64,000 bases of DNA. Origin: Ophiostoma sp. CBS 140.51 (Eukaryota; Ascomycota; Sordariomycetes; Ophiostomatales; Ophiostomataceae). Made by a program: the position numbers and the translations under genes. How positions within the stretch are numbered: position 1 is the stretch's first letter; every line of letters begins with the position of its first letter. Location: NCBI GenBank assembly GCA_029298735.1, contig JANSLP010000009.1:248001-312000 (forward strand), read 5' to 3'. Below the pieces are notes generated by a model, which worked only from the letters and a program-made list of their open reading frames with translations, was not told where the DNA came from and searched no databases. Positions 10,753 to 21,010 of this stretch are shown here, piece after piece.

Positions 10753-13700
10753 TTTGATTTGTGGTGATGTGTGAAAAGATGCTTCCAAAGAATGTCGAGT
10801 TGGACAGGGATACGAATATTCCCAAAAATGATAAATAGAAGACGAAAACCTTCCGAGCGAATGTATGGAAGAAGATTGAAAATAAAAAGAGATGAAGTGA
10901 GAAAGAGGAAAGAAAAGAAAAGAGGAAAAGAAAAGGAATAAGAGGAAAAGAAAAAGAGGAGAAGATGGGATGTTGTGGATGAAAAGGAAGAATGACGAAA
11001 GCAGAAGGAGACAGAAAGAAAATAGAAACCTGAGCAGGACCACAACAACAAGGAAAGCAGGAACACGAAAGAACCAAAGTCAGGAGGGAGGCGGATACGA
11101 GGTTCTGGAGGTGCATTCTGCGCCAAGAGGTACGTAAGTGGCCGCCCGAGCTAACTCGAAAAGCAAGATGCACTACCAACAACACCGAAAGCGCCGTATC
11201 GTACTCCGTCGGCACGCGTCCTTCGTACTGTGCAGCAATACGACGCATGTGCTAGCCCGGACAGTGCGGGCCATCGAGTCCATGAGCCACCGGAGCCACC
11301 ATGGCGAGATCTGAGTATGTACCTCAACGAGGTCTCGAGATATTTGTGGGTTGGCCGTTTTCGCGGTCTGTCTCTCTGTGGATGTGCTTGGTGTCGTCTG
11401 AAGTTTCTCTCGAAGTTTCTACCGTCGAGCCCATCAGGTCCGATCGGGCCCTATCCAGTCGCAAAATAAAAAAGTCCCTGCCTCAGAACGCCAGGAGCCT
11501 CACTAACACAAACTGCGTGTGGACCGTCGCGATGGTTTTTCATATTTTCCATCTCGAGAAGAGAGGCCCGGTCTAGGCGTCGTCATGGCCAATATTGTGT
11601 GCTCAATGTATTCATACTCGAGGCATTACGTCGTGGGGCACCATCCAGACGTACTCGTACTTGCTGGACCTTCCACGCCTTTCCCGGTTTCTTTCGATCT
11701 CGTATATGTGGGTGAACAGAGGGGTAGCTCGCGGGTACCGTGCTCGAGTGTGTCTATGCGGTCCACAGCCGGAGGAGACGCCGAAAGAACCTGGGAGGAA
11801 CACGAGAAAACAGGGAGGGCAACCTGCGCAAAGCATCGAGCAGAACAGGCAAGACAGGCAGGACACAACGGACAGAACGGCGCAGGAGACCAAGAAAACC
11901 CAGTCGAATACATCGACAAAGTCCTCCCAAAGAAGTGGGCCGTCGTGCATCCGTCCCAAGACCAGGCCCCGTACCTTGCACTAGTGGCGATGGAGGGAGG
12001 GGACGAAAGGACGAAAAGACCGCTCAAGACGCAGCCTGGCAGCCAACGCAGGTTCAGAAAGAAAAAAAGACAGCGCCGTGCAGGAGAAAGGGGCGCACAA
12101 AGGGGAAGAGGCGCCCTCAAGCACCCACTCGCAGTCCACTGTGCTGGCTTTTCTTTTTTACCCTTCTTGACCCTTTTTCTGCCCCCTTTTCGCCCCTCTG
12201 CCCCTGGCGGCCGCGTTTTGCAGCCACGACAGCTCTTCGTCAACAGCCATTCGTCTGTTCTTTTGTTTGGTTTGTTTGTCCGAGAGGCTTGAGAGGTTTG
12301 TTTGTCTGTTGTTTCCCTTTGTTTCTTTTTAGGGCCCTTCTCTTTTCGGTTCGTCTGTTTCTGATTCTCCCTGGCGCCTCAGAAGCAGACAAGATCAGGG
12401 GAGCTGTTGCTGCTAGTTGACGATTCTTCTCTTCTCTTTCTCTTCGACGACAAGGGTGCATACGTATGCTTCTGGACTCCGGTATGTCGCTGCCAGGGGT
12501 GGACGTTCTGGGCCCCGAAGATCTCCACTACCTGGATCCTGGGAAGGACATGGAAGACCACGCAGACAAGACAAGGGCCAAAATGGCTACAGACGCTCGG
12601 AACTTGGGAAGCAAATGCTTGACCAAAAAGACAGTGCGAGTGCTTGGGCTGCAGTTGGGCAAAATAGAAACTGTGCTGCAGTTGTTGAGACTTGGTTGAA
12701 CCTGCCAGGGCCTGCCCGGCTTGCTGGCTGTCAGTCAATGTGCCAAGGCAACACGAAAGAAAAAGGTGGAACACAGTGCCGATGCACCCCAGCGCCGAGG
12801 CCATTTTTAACGTTCTCAACGCCATCAACATCATATGCTCAGGACATTGTTGCTCAAAAAGCAAACAAAACAGTGGAGGCTTGGGAGAACCGCTGGGCAG
12901 AGACTTTTCAGAGTTTTCTTAGGCGGCCGAGGCGGTCTGTTGGCTGACTGAGAGCCTATAAAAATAGGAGTATTGGCGGCCGGACGGTTTTCGTTCGCCC
13001 CAGGCACAGTAATTCTCTCCCTATTTTTGGAGACGACAAGTCCTTTTTCGTTTTTCTAGCCCCTGAAGGTTTTTCATCTCTCGCTCATCTTGTTGGTGTC
13101 CGTCCGTTGAAGTTTTTGATATGTTCTCATCTGCTCTCATCTGCTCTGAAATTTGGTCAGTCACGCTCAGTCCAGGTTGCTTTGCTCATTTGGATGAAAA
13201 AGGAGCCCAAATGCCTGGTGTGCTTAAATATAGCAACAAAAACAATACAGAAAAACGAAAAAAGTGGATGCTCATCGTTGCATTTCTTTGTTCCCCGACT
13301 GGCATGGCATGAATGATGTGCTGGCGGGGGTTAGTTGTCGGCCCCAGCTGCACTAGACAGGGGTTGCTCTCGGCCAGCACGGCCAGGCCCAGCCCTGGAA
13401 GACGGCAACTTTTCCAGCTATCCCAGCTTTTTGCAGCTCCCCCAGCAATGCCAAGATGGCAAAGAAAATCTTGGTATTGGACGGACATGGGGACATGGGG
13501 AGACTGCTTGGAGCGAACCGGGTTTACGGCCCAAAGCGGCCTGGCAAGGCATGGCATGTCGTAAAACACAGCAACATGTGGCAGCACATTCCAACAGCTT
13601 TGTTGTGCCACCAAGTGGTGTTGCCTCGTATTGATTTTGCTTTTTGCGACCACGACTGGTCACAACGTAACGTCAGAGCACGGCGTCCGTTTCAACTGGC

Positions 13701-14203
13701 AACTTTGTGCGTCGATGTGAAAGTCTGCGACAGCATGGCATGACGCTGTTTTTTTTTGTTGTTCGTGAGAGTCCTGTCGTTGATTCGTGCTCGTACTTTT
13801 TTCTGTTAATGTGTGGCCCGTGTTGATGAACCTGGTGATCCAACTATGCTGGAAGATTAGTATGGGGCAAAGCTGATATCCGCGATGGGCCTGCCATCCA
13901 TCAACCCCATCAATGCGAGGAACGCAAGGCCCCAGAAGAAGCGAAGTTGGTTGGCCAAGATAACCTCGTATGTGCCTTGAAAAGTACCCAATATGGGGTA
14001 CTTATTGCAGACGCATATGCACAAGTAAACAAAGGATTAAAATGAAATCACTCACACAGACTGCAAAAGGAGCAAGAAAGTAAATAAACAGTGAGTCAAG
14101 GAATAGTCCAAAAATAAATGTCAATAATATATGCTACCAAAGGTCGCAATAAAGTCCTCGAAAGCTCCGCAAAAAACAACGATCGAAACATCCTCAAACA
14201 TCA
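10753..14203. other. Intergenic region, no gene recognised
   Basis: The part next to eglC (10753-11130) is purine-rich on + (CT-rich on -) and is probably its leader and promoter. The rest holds only frames without domains or plausible coding composition. A TATA-like sequence lies at 12957-12966 with no gene behind it. A short open stretch on - ending at 13857 is discussed under rejected items. Confidence 0.45.
12957..12966 (+). promoter_or_regulatory. Orphan TATA-box-like sequence
   Basis: The sequence TATAAAAATA fits a TATA box, and a pyrimidine-rich tract starts about 50 bases downstream. No recognisable coding gene follows, so it is either chance or the promoter of an unrecognised transcript. 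Confidence 0.2.
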
Positions 14204-16150
14204 TCAAAAATTAGATTCGATCAACCGGGCCACGACATCATTCGATTCCGGCAGTTCAGGGTAGTCGAGGTTGACAACGCCCAGACGTGCCCGGCCGCTG
14301 GTCGCGCCGTAGTTCTTTTGTAAGAATTCGTTTGTCAACACGTTCATGCCGGGCACCCATTTTCCAATATAGTTGCTGTGCGCGCCGACTGCAATCCATT
14401 TGGCCTCAGCGATCTCGCCGTGCTCAGCCGGGTCGCCGACTGCCGAGCAAAAGTTGATGTACCAGTCGTGCGGCTCGGCACTGTCGGCGCTGCTGCCAGT
14501 CGCGTTCTCCATCATCTTCTGCACAAACTCGCCCTTAGAGGCGATCAGGTCGTGCAAGGAGATGCGGTAAGCAAACTTCCACTTGTCCTGCAGGCGCACG
14601 CGCACTTGTGTTGGTGTAACAATGGTGAAGTCCGGGTTGTCGTCCAGCCAAGCCGAGAGATCAAGGCCCTGCCGGCCGGCAGGTTGAATGGCCGGGTCAC
14701 CGGCATACCGACGCAAAAGGACAGCCTTGCCGCGAACATCACCAAGCTTGGGTGTCAGCGGTTCTGTGTGCCAGCGGTGCTGCCCGCTCGGCCACGCTGG
14801 TGTCGAGGCAATGGCACCCGACACGGCGCCGTAAAAGATAGCCGGGTTGTCCTTCTGCTCTTGGGATTGATCGTCGTTATTGATTGAGATGAGTACAGTC
14901 TCGGTCGGCGGTGGGACGTCCGAGGTATCCTCCAGGTTGGCACCATTCCACATGAACGACCAGATGGCGTTCATGACTGTCTCAAACGACAGGTACTTGG
15001 GGTAGTCGATCGGGATACCTCCGTGGTAGCAGTAGAGCTTGCCATCCTTATGACGGCGCAGCCGCAGGTCAAAGAAGCGGATGCCCAGAGCCAACTGCTG
15101 GCTGATGGACAGGTACTGTGTGCGAACAAAGGGGATGTTGCTGCGCGCACAGCTGTCATGGGTGCCCGGGATGGTGAACTCGGAGATGAGTTGGTCGTCG
15201 GGAAGGCCCGCCATCCATGACGTGAGCGAGTACTTGAGCACCGGGCGCGAGTACCACCGTAGATCGCGCGTCTTGGTGTTGTCGTTGAAAATGCAGTGCA
15301 CGCGGCCGTTAAGAATCGTGATCTGCGGCGGGTCGGCAGCCGTCGTGTCGGCAACTGGTTCATGCGGTGCCCAGACGCCGTTGTTGAACGCAGCCACGTA
15401 CACGGCATGGGTCTCATCGCTTGGTCCAGCCTCGATTATGCCCAGGTAGGCGCTGCTACCAAAGGACACAGCACTCACACCCGTAGCGGCACGGCCCTCG
15501 GATACGTCGTCCGTCTGTGTCCATGTCTGACCAATGTAGTCGTAGCGGAAACCCATGATGTGACGCTCATCCGTGTCGGCGCCGCACAGCACATGGAGCA
15601 CACCCTCAAAGATAAAAAGAGCCGGGATGCCACGAAACTTGGCGTCGGGTCCCACCACCAGCTGTGGCACCGTCCACTGGCGCGCATCGGGGCCGAGGGC
15701 GGACCAGATGGTGTAGTACAGCTGGCCGTCACGCAAGAAGGCAAGGAATATCTTGTTGTGGAAAGCAATGATGGCTGGCGTAGAGTGCGCCACGAGTCCA
15801 GCGTCAGCATCCAGAGGGCCCAGGTTTGCCCACGCCACACTCGCATCGTCATCATCGTGAATAAAATGGGTCATCCGGCCGCTGTCAGGCTGCACAATCA
15901 CCATGTGAAGCACACCGTTGAGGTTGGCCAACACGGGCAAACCGGTCTCAGCAAAAAGCACTGGCTGCCCAAATTGCTCATCATTCCCGCTGCCGCCGGT
16001 CTGTGAGTACCAGAGCTGGCCGTTGAGGTCGGTCCATATGCACCAAAGACGGCCGCGGTAGGCCGCGATGGCGGGGACGGTGGCCGACTGGCCATGGCCG
16101 TCGCTGAAGAGCTGGCCCGTCTTGGACGTGCCGTGCGGAAGCCAAGCCAT
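14204..16150 (-). CDS. Beta-propeller / PI-PLC X-domain fusion protein
   Basis: Single exon, 648 aa. The start is the first ATG (16150); the frame stays open upstream but contains no ATG. Residues ~5-300 form repeated blocks of about 50 residues with patterns such as PAIAAYRGRLWCIW, PAIIAFHNKIFLAF and PALFIFEGVLHVL, the look of a sialidase or fungal-lectin-like beta-propeller. Residues ~305-640 are a bacterial-type phosphatidylinositol-specific phospholipase C domain. TIPGTHDSC carries the catalytic His331-Asp332 pair, GIRFFDLRLR the Arg358 equivalent, and CYHGG the second catalytic His376. All four expected active-site residues are thus present. No signal peptide or membrane segment is seen, so a cytosolic or non-classically exported protein is inferred. 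It is divergent from the zinc transporter at 17339. Confidence 0.82.
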   Translation of the reverse strand: MAWLPHGTSKTGQLFSDGHGQSATVPAIAAYRGRLWCIWTDLNGQLWYSQTGGSGNDEQFGQPVLFAETGLPVLANLNGVLHMVIVQPDSGRMTHFIHDDDDASVAWANLGPLDADAGLVAHSTPAIIAFHNKIFLAFLRDGQLYYTIWSALGPDARQWTVPQLVVGPDAKFRGIPALFIFEGVLHVLCGADTDERHIMGFRYDYIGQTWTQTDDVSEGRAATGVSAVSFGSSAYLGIIEAGPSDETHAVYVAAFNNGVWAPHEPVADTTAADPPQITILNGRVHCIFNDNTKTRDLRWYSRPVLKYSLTSWMAGLPDDQLISEFTIPGTHDSCARSNIPFVRTQYLSISQQLALGIRFFDLRLRRHKDGKLYCYHGGIPIDYPKYLSFETVMNAIWSFMWNGANLEDTSDVPPPTETVLISINNDDQSQEQKDNPAIFYGAVSGAIASTPAWPSGQHRWHTEPLTPKLGDVRGKAVLLRRYAGDPAIQPAGRQGLDLSAWLDDNPDFTIVTPTQVRVRLQDKWKFAYRISLHDLIASKGEFVQKMMENATGSSADSAEPHDWYINFCSAVGDPAEHGEIAEAKWIAVGAHSNYIGKWVPGMNVLTNEFLQKNYGATSGRARLGVVNLDYPELPESNDVVARLIESNF

Positions 16151-17338
16151 GGATCGGGTGGGGGGCAAACGGATCGGAGTGGGCGTTCTTAGGGCCGTTT
16201 GGCGTATCGTATTGAGGTATTGGGATAAGCCTTTGATGAGGAGCGGTGTAAGCCGAGATCTGACTTTTTTGTTCCAGAAAATGGTTCCCCTGCCAAGACT
16301 TTTTATCTGCAAGGCTGGCTGCGGAAAGTTAGAAAATGGGACTCTCGTGAAAAGCGAAAAAGGGGATCAGTAGCCAGAAATATCGCATTCTGATCACCTC
16401 ACCTTACCCTGCCCGGCTTGTCCCCCCAAAACCGTAAAACGGGGGGAACAAGGCCCCTCCCAGAAATAGCTAAGCCCCCCCCTTCTTCTTTTCCCCCTCC
16501 ATGTTTTAGCCGCATTACCTAGCCAGGAATTGCTCAGCTGGTATCGGTGCTGTTGACGCCATGATCAGGGAGGGCGGGGACGCAATAAAGAGCGCAGGTC
16601 CTTATTGGCCTCGTCACTGTTGGTCGATCGGATCGAATAAAGAACCAGATTCAGAAACCTGGTTGGTAGTGCGGGTTTGGAGGGGGGGAAAGTGAAGCTC
16701 GTGAAGATGGATCGGCCACTTGTTAGTGGACAAACGCCCTGTAGCACAACATAATGGTGAGCGAGGTGGTGGGGAACTCGTGAAATAATATGTTTAGGTG
16801 GAAAAGGAGAAAATGAAGCTCAATAAGGGGTAAACTGACACTGTCTATGTTTATTTCCATTCGATGCAAGTACAGTCAGCACTGACAGGAAGGAACGACT
16901 GTTTGTCAAAGTGACAATGAGAGCGGTTGCCAGTGACGTATGTCACCAAATAGGGCAAGAAGCTGAATTAGAGAAGACCAAAGACGCCGCCAAGTCGCTC
17001 TTTCCCTTGTTGACTAGAAACATGGGGCAAATGGGCACGCGACATCACGTGTAGCTTAGCATCCTGTCGAGCTACCCCCTTTTCTCGAGCTGAATATTCC
17101 CAATACTATTCTCGTGTTGTGTTCAGATCAATCTCCGGAACTCTGTCCTGTCCCACCCACCCCCTCAGTTCACGAAAACGCGTCCAGCGACGGCAAGTAG
17201 GTCTTCAGCTTCTTCAGCAACTTCTTTTCTTTCTCTCTTTTATTTTACTTTCACCTTTACGCGGTCTTTGCGTGCTATTCTTTTTTTCTCGACTTTTCCG
17301 ATTCACTCGAACTTTAACCTCCTCCGGCACCGGACATC
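16151..17338. other. Divergent promoter region, PI-PLC gene and yke4
   Basis: Contains C/G homopolymer runs (about 16433-16500) and several CCCCT or AGGGG cores resembling stress-response elements. The last 150 bases are a CT-rich leader for the zinc transporter. No further gene seen. Confidence 0.45.
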
Positions 17339-18721
17339 ATGGCCTCTCTCTTCTCGCGGCCCAACCAGGGCCGCCTCCGCTTCGGCTTTGTTATGACAGT
17401 GCTGGCACTCGCAGTGCTCGCGTTCTCGTACACGGCCAATGCCGACACAAAGGCTGCCTCGACGGCCATCCCTTTCCCCATCAGCTCTGAGGAACTGAAC
17501 GATCGTCTGCAGGAGTGCGACGTGGTCCAGGCGCTCGGCCAGCAGAAGCTGCGGCTGCACCACGGCGAGGATGGCCTGGGCGGCGCGCCATCGTCAACGA
17601 CGGCCAAGATCTTTGCTCTGCTGTTCCCTGGTAGCCCTGCGGTCAACGCACTGTTGGCGACACTGTACATTTCCGGCCCTCCCAATTTCCTGCTGGCCCT
17701 GTGCCCGCCCAACATTGACCCGGCCTCGCTTTCCGTGATGGTAGCTTTCGCCGTGGGCGGTCTGCTGGGTGACACGCTGTTCCATTTGCTGCCCGAGATC
17801 TTTGTGGGCGAGGACGACGAGCGCGCAGATCGGGCACGGCTGGTGCTCGTGGAGCCGAACCGGAACCTGCTGCTGGGCGTGGCCATTCTGGTCGGTTTCC
17901 TGACGTTTGTGGCCATGGATAAGGGTCTGCGGATTGCGACGGGCGGCAGTGGCCACGAACACAGCCACGGAAGCCACAGCCACAGCCACGACGATGCCTC
18001 GACGGCCGTGACGACCTCCTCAGACGCGGCGTCCGGCTCGGCCAAGTCACGCGGCAAGAAGGGTGGTAACAAGAAGAAGGACAACGAGACCAAGGCCGTC
18101 GCGGCGGCCGAGGTCAATGCCAGCGTCAAGCTGTCTGGCTACCTCAATCTGATGTAAGTGCTCACATATGTGGTTAATAAACACAATTTTACGTCCCTTT
18201 CTAACATTCTCTCCTTCAGTGCCGACTTCACTCACAACATCACCGACGGCCTCGCCATGTCTGCCTCCTTCTACGCTTCCCCGACCATCGGTGCCACCAC
18301 GACTGTCGCCGTCTTCTTCCACGAGATCCCCCACGAGGTCGGTGACTTTGCCCTGCTGATCCAGTCCGGCTTCTCGAAGCGTGCCGCCATGGGCGCTCAG
18401 TTTGTGACGGCGCTTGGTGCGCTCCTGGGTACTGTTATCGGTATTCTCGTCCAGGAGTTTGGCGGCAACAGCAGCTCGGCCGACGCCGCGGGTGCCGTGG
18501 CAGAGGCCGGCCTGTTTGGCACAAGCCTGACGTGGGGCGACATGCTGCTGCCGTTCACGGCGGGCACGTTCCTGTACGTCGGGACGGTGGCTGTGATCCC
18601 TGAGCTGCTAGAGACGAGCCTCGAGGGCAGCACGAAGCTCAACGAGCTGCGCAAGACGCTGGTCCAGTTTGCGGCGATTGCAACGGGTGCAGGCATCATG
18701 CTATACATCTCGTGGCATTGA
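17339..18721 (+). CDS. yke4: ZIP zinc transporter, ZIP7/KE4/Yke4 subfamily
   Basis: Exons 17339-18153 and 18220-18721 with a 66-nt intron (GTAAGT donor, CTAAC branch site, TTCAG acceptor, phase 2) give 438 aa. A hydrophobic N-terminus (signal peptide or first membrane helix) ends near residue 35. Several transmembrane helices follow. A His-rich cytosolic loop (GHEHSHGSHSHSHDD, near 205) and a Lys-rich stretch precede the intron. After it come the LIV-1 signatures HNITDGLAMS and HEIPHEVGDFALL, whose His and Glu residues line the metal path. Family members move zinc from the ER/Golgi or vesicles into the cytosol. Reading through the intron would stop the protein before the metal-binding helices. 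Confidence 0.93.
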
Positions 18722-18871
18722 ACGAACAGTGACTGTGGCTGTCTGACAGTGCAGTACACTTGGCAACAATGGCCAAGCGGGCGTGAGATCGAAATAATGC
18801 ATGCTGTATAAGGATGGGGCAGGGTGTGGATATAGAAAATGTACAAGTGTCTGATTAGAATAGACTGTATG

Positions 18872-18950
18872 TACGTGTAAGATACATACGTGTAAGATAC
18901 GAGTTGGATCTGTCTACCAAACTAAGGAGGGCTTGCATCAGCTTGCATCA
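18872..18950. repeat. Two short direct repeats
   Basis: A 14-bp unit tacgtgtaagatac occurs at 18872-18885 and again at 18887-18900. A 10-bp unit gcttgcatca occurs at 18931-18940 and 18941-18950. They lie just downstream of yke4. Confidence 0.75.
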
Positions 18951-20980
18951 GCTTTCAGGATACTGCTGTTGCTGGGACAGGGCATATAAAGGGCTTATTT
19001 TTTCAAACAATCCGTCCACGTTCAGGGGCGTATGTGGTACACTGAGTATGTGAGGCCAAGATAGAATGACGAGCTGCGGCTCTTACTGTCATCGGATGAT
19101 CTCCATGATCATCATCGCGGCTATTTCAGGGGATACAACACCGATTGTCTCCAATGAATGGATGCAAATGACAGACACTGCCAGGCAAATGGTCAAGTCT
19201 GTGCCACTTCACCATATTCCAGAGTTCCTGCTTCCTCTGCTCACAGTTGCCTACCCGTCATCTACCATTATTATTCCATGATGCTCATTGCGCCTGCGTA
19301 AGCTGACCTAAAGGGAGAGAAAATAGCAAATCTTTACTGTTAGGGCCGTACATGATCCTTCGTCCACAACAAGAAGGTCAGTAGTGAAAAAAGGAGCTTC
19401 ATCTCCGGCATTATTTGGATGAACAGATATATTTTGAAACAAGACCATGACTCGAACATCATGAAGAACACCCCATTAACGACATGACTCGTACGAAGAG
19501 GATACTGTCGGCGGAAGGGGCGATGTCAACAAAGGTTAAGGGGGAGGAAGTACACTCCCGAACTGCGGACAAGGCGGCTTAGGTTGGCTCGGCCTTGGCC
19601 GAGGCCGTGAAAGCCGCGAGCTCACTGCGGGCTTCAGTCTTTCGATCTGATTTCAACGAAAAGGGGCAATTGTCGATCTTCCAGAAGCCTTCGTGTGGGG
19701 GTTGAGAGGACACAATCTAGGATCATGAACGAAAAGGTGAAGGATCAAGTAGCAAAGCTCGGCGGGATCATACTTAACAAGATCGATGGCCAGTTATATT
19801 CGTCTCTTTCTTTTGCATAATATGTTTCTTTTGATCAGACAGGACAAGATGGACGCGGCGCCTCGCCGTTAAAAGAAGGAGCTCCGCGGCCCGTGACTAT
19901 GGACTCGAAACCGTAAAATACGGAGAGAGCTTGGAGCATGGACCCTTTGTTCCGTGTTTGTTCGACATATGACGGTCCCCCATATCTGGTAAGACTGCCT
20001 GATGCAGCATTTGCATGCGGTGTGCATGTCCAGTCCACAGTTGTTGTCGGCGTTAAATGCAGTCGGAGTCAGGAATCAGGAGTGGAGCCAGGATCGCAAG
20101 TGCTTTGTCGACCCAAGGGCGTAAAGGCTGTCAGATGCAGGGATCCACCTCTTTCTGCCGCCTTCTTCACAAGTTAGAGAGAGGGGATCGACATCCAACT
20201 ACCAAACAGCGCACGTGGGCACGCGCGAAGGATTTGCATATTGTTCTTGCTTTCTTACCTTGACAAGTATTTCCTACATAAATCTGCGAAGACAATGGAC
20301 ACGTACGGCGACGCGGTGAGACGCTTTCGATGTCCGACGATCCGAACCCGCCCTGCGCCTGTTCCATCCGCGAAGGTTTTCCTCGTAGGGTAGGCGTTAC
20401 GTTTACTAGTCAAGGCAAGCCTGCAGTCCAACAAAGAGACAATAAGACGAGAGAGAACTACAGGCAATAAGACTCGGCCGACAGAAGTCTCGTGGTCATT
20501 TGTGCATTGTTTTGCGGGAGTTATTTGAGTTTATTGTCCCGCAAGAGCAGGCAGTAACTCCGTAGGGAAAGTCGTGATGCCTGTCGAATTATGTCAAGAC
20601 GTTTGTCTATCCGCTCGGATTTGTTGTCTATTGGGGCTTGTCCGATGAGTAGAATGAGACGACAGTCTGACGAAAGAAGTCGTGCTCTCGTGTAGTCCAG
20701 CTTAATCCGGGCAAAGTTGCTCGTACAGACACATCGGCCTTTCTTTCTCCCTCGTTTCATTCTCGTCATTCTTCAAGAGATATTTCTCGTGAAAAAAGAT
20801 GGATCGTGACAAGAAAAAGGGGAAAAAAAATAAGAGTCACATCTTGAAACAAAACTTTTTTTCTTCGTTTCTTTTTTTTTCAGTCCATTCTCGTCAAAGT
20901 GAAATAGCAACAACGCTACGGCATGCATCTAACAAGGACCGTCTCGAATTTTTTGAGCTGATTTTCTCATCACCACCCCC

Positions 20981-21010
20981 TGCATCCAACTACATCCAAC
21001 TACATCCAAC
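20981..21010. repeat. 10-bp tandem repeat x 3
   Basis: One copy of tgcatccaac is followed by two of tacatccaac, head to tail, in the gene-poor region. Confidence 0.8.

Noticed and set aside
13857..14037. Open - strand stretch ending with a hydrophobic, coding-looking block (LRFFWGLAFLALMGLMDGRP)
   Set aside because: It could be the last exon of a membrane protein, but no ATG, no upstream exon with a compatible splice donor and no family match was found within the next kilobase.
16151..16312. N-terminal extension of the PI-PLC protein
   Set aside because: The frame is open but contains no ATG upstream of 16150; a non-ATG start was not accepted without support.
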